Below are positions 1-10,517 of a stretch of DNA of 64,000 nt, one piece after another. Below the pieces are notes generated by a model, which saw only the letters and a list, made by a program, of their open reading frames with translations, was not told the DNA's origin and ran no database searches. Within the stretch, counting starts at the first letter, position 1; the number at the start of each line of letters is the position of its first letter. Position numbers and translations under genes: made by a program. Source of the DNA: Massilia sp. MS-15 (GTDB lineage Bacteria > Pseudomonadota > Gammaproteobacteria > Burkholderiales > Burkholderiaceae_D); assembly GCF_020176695.1 (NCBI RefSeq), contig NZ_JAIWIA010000027.1, forward strand, positions 99,881 to 163,880, read 5' to 3'.

Positions 1-283
1 GCGCGCCGACCGCACCCATCCGCCCTTCCGGCGCGAACAGCGAACGCATGCGGTTCCAGTCGCGCGCGGCGCCGGCCGGGCCCGAGATCACGTCGTACAG
101 CGCGGCCACGATGGCGTCGATCGAGGCGACGTCGGCCGGGCGGGCGGCCGGCATGCCGGGTGCCGCCGGCGCGGGCGGGGCGGCGATGCCGGTGGGGGTG
201 GCGGGCGCTGCCTGCTGTGCCAGCGCCGCCGGCGCTGCCAGGGCCAGCGTCACGGCGAGGCCGAGTGGAGCGAATCGGGTCAT
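1..283 (-). CDS. secreted hypothetical protein, N-terminal part (cut by window edge)
   Basis: This reading frame starts at an ATG read leftwards from 283 and leaves the window before any stop, giving about 94 residues. It begins with a clear Sec signal peptide ([20 protein letters not shown], then LAQ), followed by an Ala/Pro-rich linker. After that comes a segment with [20 protein letters not shown] and [16 protein letters not shown]. That second segment resembles the start of SnoaL/NTF2-like small domains, but too little is visible to name a function. It is divergent from argH, with about 145 bases between them. The call of a secreted protein is good; the family is only a guess. Confidence 0.6.
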   Translation of the reverse strand, partial: MTRFAPLGLAVTLALAAPAALAQQAAPATPTGIAAPPAPAAPGMPAARPADVASIDAIVAALYDVISGPAGAARDWNRMRSLFAPEGRMGAVGA

Positions 284-395
284 GGGGTCTCCCTGCTATT
301 GTAATTGGGTGAAGAGGTGGCTCCATGATCACGCATTTGCGCATGCTTGTCACCCGCCATGGGTGGGGGCGCCGGCCAGGCAGCGGGGGGACAGT

Positions 396-401
396 TATAA
401 T
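396..401 (+). promoter_or_regulatory. candidate -10 box of argH
   Basis: A perfect TATAAT hexamer lies 28 bases before the argH ATG, in the otherwise GC-rich gap between argH and the divergent gene. The -35 position (about 373-378) holds no good match, so this is a candidate only. Confidence 0.4.
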
Positions 402-428
402 TCTGCGATACCCAACCTGGATCCCACC

Positions 429-1826
429 ATGACCGATCAATTTTCCAAGAAAGCCGAGGCCTGGTCCGCGCGCTTCACCGAACCCGTCTCCGACCTCGTC
501 AAGCGCTACACCGCCTCGGTGTTCTTCGACAAGCGCCTGGCACCGTACGACATCCAGGGCTCGCTGGCCCATGCCGAGATGCTGGCCGCGCAAGGCATCA
601 TCAGCGAACAGGACCGCGCCGAGATCGAACGCGGCATGGCCCAGATCAAGGGCGAAATCGAAGCCGGCAAGTTCGAATGGCTGCTCGACCTGGAAGACGT
701 GCACCTGAACATCGAGAAGCGCCTGACCGAACTGGTGGGCGATGCGGGCAAGCGCCTGCATACGGGCCGCTCGCGCAACGACCAGGTCGCCACCGACATC
801 CGCCTGTACGTGCGCGCGGCGATCGACGACATCCTCGGCCTCTTGGGGAGCCTGCGCGGCGCCCTGCTCGACCTGGCCGAGCGCCATGCCGACACCATCA
901 TGCCGGGCTTTACCCATTTGCAGGTGGCCCAGCCGATCACCTTTGGCCACCACATGCTGGCCTATGTCGAGATGTTCGGCCGCGACGCCGAGCGCATGCA
1001 GGATGCGCGCCGCCGCGTGAACCGCCTGCCGCTGGGCGCGGCCGCCCTGGCCGGCACCACCTTCCCGATCGACCGCCTGCGCGTGGCGAAAACCCTGGGC
1101 TTCGAGGATGTCTGCCACAACTCGCTGGACGCCGTGTCCGACCGCGATTTCGCGATCGAGTTCACCGCCGCCGCGGCGCTCGTCATGGTGCACGTGTCGC
1201 GCTTCTCGGAAGAGCTGGTCATGTGGATGAGCCCGCGCATCGGTTTCATCGACATCGCCGACCGCTTCTGCACCGGTTCCTCGATCATGCCGCAAAAGAA
1301 GAACCCGGACGTGCCGGAACTGGCGCGTGGCAAGACCGGCCGCGTGGTTGGCCACCTGAACGGTCTCCTGATGCTGATGAAAGGCCAGCCGCTGGCCTAC
1401 AACAAGGACAACCAGGAAGACAAGGAGCCGCTGTTCGACACCATCGACACCCTGACCGACACGCTGCGCATCTTCGCCGACATGGCGGGCGGCATCACGG
1501 TAAAGGCCGACAACATGCGCGCCGCCGCCCTGCAGGGCTATGCCACCGCCACCGACCTGGCCGACTACCTGGTCAAGAAGGGCCTGCCCTTCCGCGACGC
1601 GCATGAAGCCGTGGCGCACGCGGTGCGCGCCTGCGACGACGCCCGATGCGACCTGGCCGAGATGTCGCTCGAGCAGCTGCGCGCATTCTCGCCGCTGATC
1701 GGGCAGGACGTGTTCGCGGTGCTGACCCTGGAAGGCTCGGTGGCGGCGCGCGACCACGTGGGCGGCACCGCGCCGAACCAGGTGCGCGCGGCGATCGCGC
1801 GCGTGCGCCAGCAGCTCGCGGAGTGA
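429..1826 (+). CDS. argH: argininosuccinate lyase
   Basis: Cytosolic enzyme of arginine synthesis that splits argininosuccinate into arginine and fumarate. The 465-residue product has the usual length. It shows the superfamily signature [12 protein letters not shown], which carries the catalytic serine loop, as well as [13 protein letters not shown] and the TFPIDR and FTHLQVAQP segments. The open frame continues upstream to position 48, but homology begins at [12 protein letters not shown], so the ATG at 429 is taken as the start. The gene is monocistronic here and is followed by a REP-like palindrome and the convergent rsgA. Confidence 0.97.
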   Translation: MTDQFSKKAEAWSARFTEPVSDLVKRYTASVFFDKRLAPYDIQGSLAHAEMLAAQGIISEQDRAEIERGMAQIKGEIEAGKFEWLLDLEDVHLNIEKRLTELVGDAGKRLHTGRSRNDQVATDIRLYVRAAIDDILGLLGSLRGALLDLAERHADTIMPGFTHLQVAQPITFGHHMLAYVEMFGRDAERMQDARRRVNRLPLGAAALAGTTFPIDRLRVAKTLGFEDVCHNSLDAVSDRDFAIEFTAAAALVMVHVSRFSEELVMWMSPRIGFIDIADRFCTGSSIMPQKKNPDVPELARGKTGRVVGHLNGLLMLMKGQPLAYNKDNQEDKEPLFDTIDTLTDTLRIFADMAGGITVKADNMRAAALQGYATATDLADYLVKKGLPFRDAHEAVAHAVRACDDARCDLAEMSLEQLRAFSPLIGQDVFAVLTLEGSVAARDHVGGTAPNQVRAAIARVRQQLAE

Positions 1827-1829
1827 TGT

Positions 1830-1864
1830 GTAGGGTGGGCGGATCTCCCGCCCACGCGTTCAAC
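1830..1864 (+). repeat. REP-like palindrome, copy 1
   Basis: GTAGGGTGGGCGG and CCGCCCACGCGTTCAAC flank a very short loop, making an imperfect hairpin. It sits between the convergent argH and rsgA genes, where it could limit read-through. The same core recurs at several other places in the window. Confidence 0.75.
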
Positions 1865-1937
1865 CATCGTCAACATTGAACGGCAAGCGTCATGCCATTG
1901 TGTCGTTCAACGCGCCGACGGCGAGCCATCCACCACG

Positions 1938-2972
1938 CTAGCGTCCGCGCTTGTCACGGCCACGCTGCTTCGCTTCCTTCATCAACACCTTCCACTTCCC
2001 GCGTTCGGCGATCCGCTCCAGCGCCGTCTGCTCCGCCCGCCTTACCTCGCGCAACAGCTTGCGATAGTGCTGCAGGCGATCCGCATCCACCACATCCCGC
2101 ACCGCGCATCCCGGCTCGCTCGCATGGCGGCAGTCGCGGAATTGGCAGCCTTCCGCCAGCGCCGCGATGTCCTTGAAGGTCAGCTCCAGCGCATCCTCGT
2201 CCGCATCCGGCTGCCAGGCGCGCAGGCCCGGCGTATCGATGATGCAGGCGCCGCCCGGACAGCGGTGCAGCGAACGCGCCGTGGTCGTGTGGCGACCGCG
2301 GTCGTCGCCATGGCGGGTGCCGCCGGTGGCCTGCAGGCTGCCGGTCAAGGCGTTGGTGAGCGTGGACTTGCCGACGCCCGAGGACCCGAGCAGCACCAGG
2401 GTCTGCCCTGCCCCCAGCCAGGGCGCCAGCACGCCGGTGTCAAGCTGCTGCGCCGGAATCAGCGACAGCAGCGGCACATCCCCGGGAATGCGCTGGCGCA
2501 GCTGCGCGCTCCTGCCCTCCACCTCGCTGCCGATGTCGGGCTTGGTCAGGACCATGACCGCTTCCAGGCCGCAGGCCCGCACCAGGGCGATGCAGCGCTC
2601 CATGCGGCGCGGATTGAAATCATTGTCCAGGCCCATCAGCAGCAATGCGGTATCGACATTGCTGGCGAGGACCTGGCTGCCCGACGGGGTCCGGCGTGAC
2701 AGCCGGGTGAAGGCATCGAGGGTGCGATCGATCCACCAGTCACCCTGACCTGGGGTGGCGAGCACCCAGTCGCCCACCACGGCCTGGCCAGTGGACACGA
2801 AGCGCGCATGGCGCGCCGGGAAAGACGCGCGCCCGTCATCGAGCGTGAACTCGTCGCGCTGGACCGAGGTCACGCGTGCGAGGCGGTGGCGCGGCATTGC
2901 CGCCGCGAGTTGCGAGACGAAATGTTGCTTGAAGCCGATCCGGTGCAGGGTCGGGAAATCGAGGTCGATCAT
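1938..2972 (-). CDS. rsgA: ribosome small-subunit-dependent GTPase RsgA
   Basis: Circularly permuted GTPase that helps late maturation of the 30S subunit. The 344-residue protein has an N-terminal OB-fold region (about 30-90). The GTPase motifs follow in permuted order: TKPD (143-146, G4), GSSGVGKST (196-204, P-loop) and DTPG (246-249, G3). A C-terminal zinc knuckle with Cys276, Cys281, His283 and Cys289 comes last, and the tail is very basic, as expected for rRNA contact. Length and motif order match the RsgA/YjeQ family. It is transcribed towards argH and stands alone. Confidence 0.95.
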   Translation of the reverse strand: MIDLDFPTLHRIGFKQHFVSQLAAAMPRHRLARVTSVQRDEFTLDDGRASFPARHARFVSTGQAVVGDWVLATPGQGDWWIDRTLDAFTRLSRRTPSGSQVLASNVDTALLLMGLDNDFNPRRMERCIALVRACGLEAVMVLTKPDIGSEVEGRSAQLRQRIPGDVPLLSLIPAQQLDTGVLAPWLGAGQTLVLLGSSGVGKSTLTNALTGSLQATGGTRHGDDRGRHTTTARSLHRCPGGACIIDTPGLRAWQPDADEDALELTFKDIAALAEGCQFRDCRHASEPGCAVRDVVDADRLQHYRKLLREVRRAEQTALERIAERGKWKVLMKEAKQRGRDKRGR

Positions 2973-3302
2973 GACGATGTGTTTTCCAATTCAAGGGCGC
3001 ACGGGCGTGCGCAGGCAGCCGCGTCGATGACGCGGCAGGAACAAGGAATGGAAGGTCGGCGCCTAGGAGTCTTGATGCGCCCCGGACATCGTCGGGAAGC
3101 GGATCAGGCGGCCGACCGGAGGGCGGTATCAGGCTGATGCATACGGCGGCTCCCCGGATCGGTTGAATGGACCGGTAGTCTGGCAGCGCAGTGGCGAAAG
3201 GTCAAGCGCCTGGCGGCAAGCATGGGAGCGAAGGCAGGGGAGCGAAGGCAAGGCGCCGTTTGCGCTAAGCTGCACGATCATCCATCCAGGGAGATTGCAC
3301 CC
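2973..3302 (+). other. 330-base gap between rsgA and the HAD gene
   Basis: No gene is supported here; open frames crossing it have shadow-like composition. It holds the divergent upstream regions of rsgA and the HAD gene, and two nearly adjacent copies of gggagcgaaggca (about 3225-3253). No convincing sigma-70 promoter was recognised. Confidence 0.5.
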
Positions 3303-3986
3303 GTGACGCCCACCAACCCCGCCGTCCTGCCTACGCGCGCTTACGCCGCCTTCCTGTTCGACATGGACGGCACCATCCTCACGTCGATCAAGTCCGCCGA
3401 GCGCGTCTGGAGCGCCTGGGCGCTCCGGCATGGACTCGATCCGGACACCTTCGTTCCGACCATCCATGGCAAGCGCACCGAGGACACCATCCGCAAGCTC
3501 GGCCTCCCCGGCGTCGATCCCGTCGCAGAGGCGCTGGGCATTGCACTGGCCGAGATCGAGGACGTGGCCGACATCGAAGAAATCGCCGGCGTGGGCCGCT
3601 TCCTGGCCAGCCTGCCGAGCGGGCGCTGGGCCATCGTGACCTCGGCTTCGCGCCCCCTGGCCACGGCGCGCATCCGCGCGGCCGGGCTGCCGCTGCCACC
3701 CCTGCTGGTGGCGGCCGAGGACGTGAAGCACGGCAAGCCAGCCCCCGATCCCTTCCTGCTGGGCGCGAAAAAACTGGGCGTGGCGCCGCAGGATTGCCTG
3801 GTGTTCGAGGACACGCCGATCGGCCTGGCGGCCGCCGAAAGCGCCGGCATGGACAGCATCATCGTCACCGCCACTCACACGCATCCGGTCGAAACGCGTT
3901 CGGCCCGAGTGCCGGACTATGCGGACCTCGTTGCCGTGCGTACAGAAAGTGGATTGCTGAAGGTGCAGCGCAGGATCGGGCACTGA
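3303..3986 (+). CDS. HAD-superfamily hydrolase (sugar-phosphatase-like)
   Basis: A cytosolic haloacid-dehalogenase phosphatase of the beta-phosphoglucomutase/YfbT-like group. Motif I is FLFDMDGT, with nucleophile Asp20 and acid/base Asp22. Motif II is IVTSAS, motif III is the lysine in KHGKPAPDPFLLG, and motif IV is LVFEDTPIG. The GTG at 3303 is preferred as the start: GGGAG lies about 10 bases upstream, and homology begins shortly after it. The frame itself stays open back to 3222. The product is 227 residues, with a cap domain between motifs I and II. The substrate cannot be told from sequence; small sugar phosphates are the usual substrates of this group. Confidence 0.85.
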   Translation: MTPTNPAVLPTRAYAAFLFDMDGTILTSIKSAERVWSAWALRHGLDPDTFVPTIHGKRTEDTIRKLGLPGVDPVAEALGIALAEIEDVADIEEIAGVGRFLASLPSGRWAIVTSASRPLATARIRAAGLPLPPLLVAAEDVKHGKPAPDPFLLGAKKLGVAPQDCLVFEDTPIGLAAAESAGMDSIIVTATHTHPVETRSARVPDYADLVAVRTESGLLKVQRRIGH

Positions 3987-4066
3987 GTCAGCCACCGAGC
4001 GAACATCTTGTGCTGGCATGGATGATACCCAGATGAAGGGTATCGACATCGACCAGGGAGGTGCCC

Positions 4067-4294
4067 ATGCACCGCTACCGCAACACCAGCGGCGAGTCAG
4101 GCGTGCTCGCCTATGACATCGGCCAGGACTCGATCACCATCCAGTTCCAGGGTGGCGAGCGCTACCTGTACACCGAACGCAGTGCCGGCGCCGAGAATAT
4201 TGCCAGGATGCAGGAACTGGCGCGCGAGGGACGCGGGCTGTCGACCTTCGTCAGCCAGCACATCCGTAGCCGCTATGCGCGCAAATTGAACTGA
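4067..4294 (+). CDS. KTSC-domain protein
   Basis: A 75-residue protein that is almost entirely a KTSC domain (RYRNTSGESGVLAYDIG, then ITIQFQGGERYLYTE, and a C-terminal YARKLN). The family is named after a fusion with lysyl-tRNA synthetase and has no firmly known function. A GTG at 4061 is in frame, but the ribosome site AGGGAG (4055-4060) is correctly spaced for the ATG at 4067, so the shorter form is chosen. It lies two bases from the end of the convergent cupin gene. Confidence 0.8.
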   Translation: MHRYRNTSGESGVLAYDIGQDSITIQFQGGERYLYTERSAGAENIARMQELAREGRGLSTFVSQHIRSRYARKLN

Positions 4295-4296
4295 AC

Positions 4297-4761
4297 TCAG
4301 CCGCGCGGAGGATAGGGCGAACCGTCCTTGTGCGTATAGGCAGCCGTGGCGCCGTCGTAGCGCAGGTCGATGTCGGGATAGGTGGCGACATCCTCCTTGA
4401 TGCGCGAGCCGACGCACAGGAACACACCCGGCCCCCAGCTGCGGTTGACCAGGTGGTGCCCGTTCGGCCTTCCCCCCGGGAAGGCCGCGCAGTCGCCTGC
4501 GCGCATGATGGTTTCCCCTTCGTCGGTGACCAGCACCAGTTCTCCCGACACCATCATCACGAACTCGTCCTCGTGCGAATGCCAGTGGCGCTGCGACGAG
4601 GCTGCGCCCGGCTGCAGCTCGACCAGGTTCACGCCGAACTGGCTCAGGCCGCCAGCTTCGCCAAGGGCCTGCCTGGTGCGTCCGTCCACCAGTTCGGCAA
4701 AGGCTTCCGGATAGCCGGTTCCTTTCAGTACAGGAATGCTGCTCAGGTCCAGTCTCGACAT
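4297..4761 (-). CDS. cupin-domain protein
   Basis: The 154-residue product has one conserved-barrel cupin domain. Motif 1 is HWHSHEDEFVMMVSGE, with candidate metal ligands His, His and Glu. Motif 2 (about GDCAAFPGG followed by HHLVN) supplies a further histidine. Proteins of this type are usually described as cupins acting on small molecules, but no substrate can be inferred. It lies downstream of paaZ on the same strand, separated by 62 bases containing a perfect hairpin, so it may be cotranscribed with the phenylacetate genes or independent of them. Confidence 0.8.
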   Translation of the reverse strand: MSRLDLSSIPVLKGTGYPEAFAELVDGRTRQALGEAGGLSQFGVNLVELQPGAASSQRHWHSHEDEFVMMVSGELVLVTDEGETIMRAGDCAAFPGGRPNGHHLVNRSWGPGVFLCVGSRIKEDVATYPDIDLRYDGATAAYTHKDGSPYPPRG

Positions 4762-4784
4762 GCGAAGGGTCTCCTTGCTTGGTT

Positions 4785-4808
4785 GCGAAGACGGGAATCC
4801 GTCTTCGC
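4785..4808. repeat. perfect 10-bp inverted repeat between paaZ and the cupin gene
   Basis: GCGAAGACGG, a four-base loop (GAAT), then CCGTCTTCGC. There is no T-tract, so it is not a classical terminator. Its position at the end of the paa operon suggests an mRNA 3'-end stabiliser or a weak stop. Confidence 0.6.
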
Positions 4809-4823
4809 TACGCTTGGCTACAT

Positions 4824-6875
4824 TCAGCCGCGCTTTTGCACCAGCGTCAGGATATCGTAACTCGCCACCAGTTCGTCGTGTTGATTCGTCACCTGGACAT
4901 CCCAGGCCACCACGCCCTGGCCGCGTCCCTGCTCATCCGTACGGTTGCGGTCGACCTTGCGCTTGCAGGTGAGGCGCGCGCGGATGGTGTCGCCGATCGC
5001 CACAGGCGCCACGAAACGCAGGTTATCCAGGCCATAGTTGGCCAGCACCGGGCCAGGGGCCGGGGACACGAACAGGCCCGCCGCCGCCGACAGCACGAAG
5101 TAGCCATGCGCGATGCGCTTGCCGAACTGGGTGTCCCTGGCCGCGATCTCGTCGAAGTGCATGTAGAAGTAGTCGCCCGAGACGCCGCCGAAGTTGACGA
5201 TGTCGGCTTCGCTCACGGTGCGGCGGTGGGTCAGCAGCGAGTGGCCCACTTCCAGGTCTTCGAACCAGCGGCGGAACGGGTGGATGTCGGTTTCCTTGAC
5301 CGCGCCGCCGCGCACGTATTCGCCGGTGACGGCGGTCAGCATGGTGGGCGAGCCCTGCACCGCGGCGCGCTGCAGGAAGTGCTTGACGGCGCGGATGCCG
5401 CCCAGCTCTTCGCCACCGCCGGCGCGGCCCGGGCCGCCGTGCTTGAGCTGCGGCAGCGGCGAGCCGTGGCCGGTGGAATCCACCGCCGCTTCGCGCTCGA
5501 GGATGTGCACGCGGCCGTGCGAAGCGGCGGCGATCGGCACCGCATGCGCGGCGATCGCCGGATCCTTGGTCACCAGGGTCGTCACCAGGCTGCCCTTGCC
5601 GCGTGCGGCAAGCGCCAGGGCTTCGTCGATGTCCTTGTAGGTCATGACGGTGGACACCGGGCCGAAGGCCTCGATATCGTGCACGGCGTCGTTGACCATC
5701 GCATTACGGCACAGCAGCAGGGTCGGCGCGAAGAAGGCGCCGGCAGCTACGCCCTCGCCCACCGGCTTGAACCCGTCGCGCGCGCTGAACAAGACCTCAT
5801 TGCCGCGCGCGAGCATCTCGACGCGCTCGGACACGTCGCGGTGCTGGTCCATCGAGGCCAGCGCGCCCATGCGCACGCCCTCGACCTTCGGGTTGCCCAC
5901 GGTGATCTTGGCCAGGCGCTCGCGCAGGCGGCTGCCGACCGCATCGGCATGCTGCTCGGGCACGATCACGCGCCGGATCGCGGTGCACTTCTGGCCGGCC
6001 TTGCCGGTCATCTCGCGCGCCACTTCCTTGACGAACAGGTCGAATTCGGGGTCGTCGGGCGTCACGTCCGGGGCCAGGATGGCGCAGTTCAGCGAGTCGG
6101 CTTCGGCGGTGAACGGCACCGCTTCGCGGATCAGGTTCGGGTTGGCCTTCAGCTTGGCCGCGGTATCGGCCGAACCGGTGAAGGTCACGGCGTCGAAGCC
6201 GCCCAGGCGGTCCAGCAGGTCGCCGGTCGAGCCGATCACCAGCTGCAACGCGCCTTCCGGCAGCAGGCCTGACTCCATCATCATCTTCACGGAGGCCTGG
6301 GTCAGGTAGCTGGTCGCGGTGGCCGGCTTGACGATGCAGGGCATCGCGGCCAGGAAGCTCGGCGCGAATTTTTCCAGCATGCCCCAGATCGGGAAGTTGA
6401 AGGCGTTGATGTGCACCGCGATGCCGCCCTTCGGCACCAGGATGTGGGTGCCGGCGAAGCCGCCGCGCTTGCCCAGGGCCAGCGCCGGGCCTTCGTGCAG
6501 CACGTTCGACGAAGGCAGTTCGCGCGAGCCCATGCTGGCATAGGCGAACAGGGTGCCGATGCCCCCTTCGACGTCGACCCAGCTGTCCGGACGGGTGGCG
6601 CCGGTCAGGTGCGAGATCTCGTACAGCGCTTCCTTGCGCTCCATCATGTACAGCGCCAGGGCCTTCAGGCGCTGGGCGCGCTGCTGGAAGTCGAGCGCCA
6701 TCAGGGCCGGCACGCCGGTCTTGCGGCCGTAGGTGACGGCTTCGTCGAAGTCGATCTTTTCCGCGTGGGTATGGTAGATCAGCTGGTTGTCCAGCGCGCT
6801 GTGCAGCGGGGTATGCGCTTCCGAACCGTGCCAGCGGCCGGCGATCAGGCTTTGCAGGGTGGCGATGTTGCCCAT
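4824..6875 (-). CDS. paaZ: bifunctional oxepin-CoA hydrolase / semialdehyde dehydrogenase PaaZ
   Basis: Opens the oxepin-CoA ring and oxidises the resulting semialdehyde to 3-oxo-5,6-dehydrosuberyl-CoA. Residues 1 to about 520 form an aldehyde dehydrogenase with Glu258 and nucleophile Cys297 (GKAGQKCTA). Residues about 540-683 form a MaoC-like (R)-hydratase with the Asp and His of the [14 protein letters not shown] segment. The ATG at 6875 is chosen because AAGGAG stands nine bases before it; an in-frame start at 6905 has no such site. The 683 residues match PaaZ closely. It is the last paa gene, 26 bases after paaY. Confidence 0.96.
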   Translation of the reverse strand: MGNIATLQSLIAGRWHGSEAHTPLHSALDNQLIYHTHAEKIDFDEAVTYGRKTGVPALMALDFQQRAQRLKALALYMMERKEALYEISHLTGATRPDSWVDVEGGIGTLFAYASMGSRELPSSNVLHEGPALALGKRGGFAGTHILVPKGGIAVHINAFNFPIWGMLEKFAPSFLAAMPCIVKPATATSYLTQASVKMMMESGLLPEGALQLVIGSTGDLLDRLGGFDAVTFTGSADTAAKLKANPNLIREAVPFTAEADSLNCAILAPDVTPDDPEFDLFVKEVAREMTGKAGQKCTAIRRVIVPEQHADAVGSRLRERLAKITVGNPKVEGVRMGALASMDQHRDVSERVEMLARGNEVLFSARDGFKPVGEGVAAGAFFAPTLLLCRNAMVNDAVHDIEAFGPVSTVMTYKDIDEALALAARGKGSLVTTLVTKDPAIAAHAVPIAAASHGRVHILEREAAVDSTGHGSPLPQLKHGGPGRAGGGEELGGIRAVKHFLQRAAVQGSPTMLTAVTGEYVRGGAVKETDIHPFRRWFEDLEVGHSLLTHRRTVSEADIVNFGGVSGDYFYMHFDEIAARDTQFGKRIAHGYFVLSAAAGLFVSPAPGPVLANYGLDNLRFVAPVAIGDTIRARLTCKRKVDRNRTDEQGRGQGVVAWDVQVTNQHDELVASYDILTLVQKRG

Positions 6876-6901
6876 GTTCTCAGTCTCCTTCAGTTGTCTT
6901 G

Positions 6902-7501
6902 TCAAGCCTTGGGCTTGTGCCTGCCTTCGGGGTCGAATGCGATGCCCTGGCGGCCAGGCTCGGGTTCAGGCCAGGCGTCCACTTCGCGCATGGTCTGCAG
7001 CGAGCGGATGTTCAGTTCGTGGTACTGGCGGGTGCCGAAGCTCTTCCACTTGATGTCCTCATCGGTGAGCGCGCGCATGACCTTGGCCGGCGTGCCCATC
7101 ACCATGCTGCGCGGCGGGATGAGCATCCCGGCCTTCACGAAGCTCATCGCGGCCACGATCGATTCCTCGCCGACCACCGCCTTGTCCATCACCACGGCGT
7201 TCATGCCCACCATGGCGTTCCTCTTGATGCGGCAGCCGTGCAGCACGGCGCCGTGGCCGATGTGGCCGTCCACTTCGACCACCGTGTCTTCGCCCGGGAA
7301 GCCGTGCATCACGCAGGTGTCCTGCAGGTTGGCGCCCTCCTCCAGGATCAGGCGGCCGAAGTCGCCGCGCAGCGAGGCCAGCGGCCCGACGTAGCAGCGC
7401 GGCCCGACGATCACGTCGCCGATCAGGACGGCGCTCGGGTGCACGTAGGCCGTGGGATGCACCACCGGCCGCACGCCGTCGATCTCGTACACCTTGACCA
7501 T
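6902..7501 (-). CDS. paaY: PaaY, hexapeptide-repeat thioesterase
   Basis: A left-handed beta-helix protein of the gamma-carbonic-anhydrase fold. Members of the PaaY group hydrolyse dead-end CoA thioesters formed during phenylacetate breakdown. Imperfect hexapeptide repeats ([21 protein letters not shown] to [11 protein letters not shown]) run through residues 30-160, with metal-site histidines in [16 protein letters not shown] and nearby. The 199-residue length is right for the family. The start ATG is two bases after the paaJ stop codon, which means tight coupling. Confidence 0.9.
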   Translation of the reverse strand: MVKVYEIDGVRPVVHPTAYVHPSAVLIGDVIVGPRCYVGPLASLRGDFGRLILEEGANLQDTCVMHGFPGEDTVVEVDGHIGHGAVLHGCRIKRNAMVGMNAVVMDKAVVGEESIVAAMSFVKAGMLIPPRSMVMGTPAKVMRALTDEDIKWKSFGTRQYHELNIRSLQTMREVDAWPEPEPGRQGIAFDPEGRHKPKA

Positions 7502-7503
7502 GC

Positions 7504-8706
7504 TTATACCCGCTCGACGATCACGGCGATGCCCTGGCCGACCCCGATGCACATGGTGCACAGGGCGTAGCGCCCGCCGGTGCGGTGCAGCTGGTTCACG
7601 GCGCTCAATACCAGGCGCGCCCCGGAGGCGCCCAGCGGATGGCCGAGGGCGATCGCGCCGCCGTTCGGGTTGACGTGGGCGGCATCGTCCGCCAGGCCGA
7701 GGTCGCGCATCACGGCCAGGCCCTGGGCGGCGAAGGCTTCGTTCAGCTCGATCACGTCCATCTGGTCGAGCCGCAGGCCGGTCTGGGCCAGCAGCTTCTT
7801 CACGGCTGGCGCCGGGCCGAAGCCCATGATGCGCGGCGCCAGGCCGGCGGTGGCCATGCCGACCACGCGCGCGCGCGGCGTCAGGCCGTGGCGTGCGGCG
7901 GCTTCGCCGGAGGCGAGCAGCAGCGCGCAGGCGCCGTCGTTCAGGCTCGAGGCATTGCCGGCGCTGACGGTTCCGTCGGGCCTCACGACGCCCTTGAGCC
8001 TGGCCAGCGCTTCCATGCTGGTCTCGCGCGGCTGCTCGTCGGTGTCGAACACGCGCGATTCGCCTTTCTTTCCGTGGATGGTCACGGGCACGATCTCGTC
8101 CCTGAACACACCTTCCGCATTGGCGCGCGCCCAGCGCTGCTGGCTGCGCAGGGCGAAGGCGTCCTGGTCCTGGCGGTTGATGTTGAATTCCAGCGCCACG
8201 TTCTCGGCCGTTTCCGGCATCGAATCGATGCCATATTTCGCCTTCATCAGCGGGTTGACGAAACGCCAGCCGAGGGTGGTGTCCTCGATTTTCGCGGCGC
8301 GCGAAAAGGCGCTGTCGGCCTTGGCCATCACGAAGGGGGCGCGGGTCATGCTCTCGACTCCGCCGGCGATGACCAGGTTCGCCTCGCCGGCCTTGATCGC
8401 GCGCGCGGCGCTGCCGACGGCGTCCATGCCCGAACCGCACAGGCGGTTGATGGTGTTGGCCGGCACCGCTGAGGGCAAGCCTGCCAGCAGCGCGGCCATG
8501 CGGCCGACGTTGCGGTTGTCTTCGCCGGCCTGGTTGGCGCAGCCGTAGAACAGGTCGTCGATGGCGGCCCAGTCCACGTCCTTGTTGCGGGCGATGAGCG
8601 CCGCGATCGGCAGCGCGCCCAGGTCGTCGGCGCGCACGCTCGACAGCGCGCCGCCGTAGCGGCCGAAGGGGGTGCGGATGGCGTCGCAGATGAATGCGTC
8701 AGTCAT
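7504..8706 (-). CDS. paaJ: 3-oxoadipyl-CoA thiolase
   Basis: Thiolase that cleaves 3-oxoadipyl-CoA (and 3-oxo-5,6-dehydrosuberyl-CoA) into acetyl-CoA plus succinyl-CoA or its C6 counterpart. The 400-residue protein has the nucleophile Cys90 in [10 protein letters not shown]. His356 lies in [13 protein letters not shown] and Cys386 in [10 protein letters not shown]. The family also includes pcaF of the beta-ketoadipate pathway; the paaJ assignment rests on its place between paaK and paaY. Confidence 0.93.
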   Translation of the reverse strand: MTDAFICDAIRTPFGRYGGALSSVRADDLGALPIAALIARNKDVDWAAIDDLFYGCANQAGEDNRNVGRMAALLAGLPSAVPANTINRLCGSGMDAVGSAARAIKAGEANLVIAGGVESMTRAPFVMAKADSAFSRAAKIEDTTLGWRFVNPLMKAKYGIDSMPETAENVALEFNINRQDQDAFALRSQQRWARANAEGVFRDEIVPVTIHGKKGESRVFDTDEQPRETSMEALARLKGVVRPDGTVSAGNASSLNDGACALLLASGEAAARHGLTPRARVVGMATAGLAPRIMGFGPAPAVKKLLAQTGLRLDQMDVIELNEAFAAQGLAVMRDLGLADDAAHVNPNGGAIALGHPLGASGARLVLSAVNQLHRTGGRYALCTMCIGVGQGIAVIVERV

Positions 8707-8721
8707 GGTGTCTCCGAAGGT

Positions 8722-10035
<1,314 letters not shown>

Positions 10036-10079
10036 CTCGGCCTCCTGTCGTGTTGCAAAAAGCGTGTTGCAAAAGGCGA

Positions 10080-10517
10080 TTACTCTCCGACGTCAGCGAC
10101 CGTGCCGCTGACGCGGTGCGACTTCCCGCGGAACAGCGCCACCATGCGCCCATCCTGGTTGCTGACCTTGATGTCGTAGACGCCGGTCTTGCCCTGCAAG
10201 GCCTGCTCCACCGCCTCTGCCACCAGCAGGTCGCCCTCAAAGCCAGGCGCCAGGTAATCGATCGTGCAGCCGGCGCCCACCGTGTTGAAATTGTGCGAAT
10301 TGCAGGCGAAGGCGAAGGCGCTGTCGGCCAGCATGAAGATGTAGCCGCCGTGGCAGGTGGCGTGCCCGTTGAGCATGTCGGCGCGCACGCGCATCGACAT
10401 GCGCGCATAGCCGGGGCGGATGGCGTCGAGCGTCATGCCCAGCGCCTGGCTGGCGGGGTCGCGTTCGTACATGGTCTGGCCGGCCAGTTCCGCCAGCGCC
10501 TGCGGATCGCTATGCAT
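10080..10517 (-). CDS. paaI: hydroxyphenylacetyl-CoA thioesterase PaaI
   Basis: Hotdog-fold thioesterase (145 residues) that releases CoA from ring-hydroxylated phenylacetyl-CoA and so protects the pathway from trapped CoA. Visible family features are NGHATCHGGYIFMLADSAFAFA, with the catalytic acid Asp, and the beta strands AGCTIDYLAPGFEGDLLVAE. The start overlaps the end of paaH by eight bases, implying translational coupling. Confidence 0.93.
   Translation of the reverse strand: MHSDPQALAELAGQTMYERDPASQALGMTLDAIRPGYARMSMRVRADMLNGHATCHGGYIFMLADSAFAFACNSHNFNTVGAGCTIDYLAPGFEGDLLVAEAVEQALQGKTGVYDIKVSNQDGRMVALFRGKSHRVSGTVADVGE

Noticed and set aside
4779..7394. Plus-strand open frames opposite paaZ and paaY
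   Set aside because: Antisense shadows of confident genes, rich in His, Arg and Ala.
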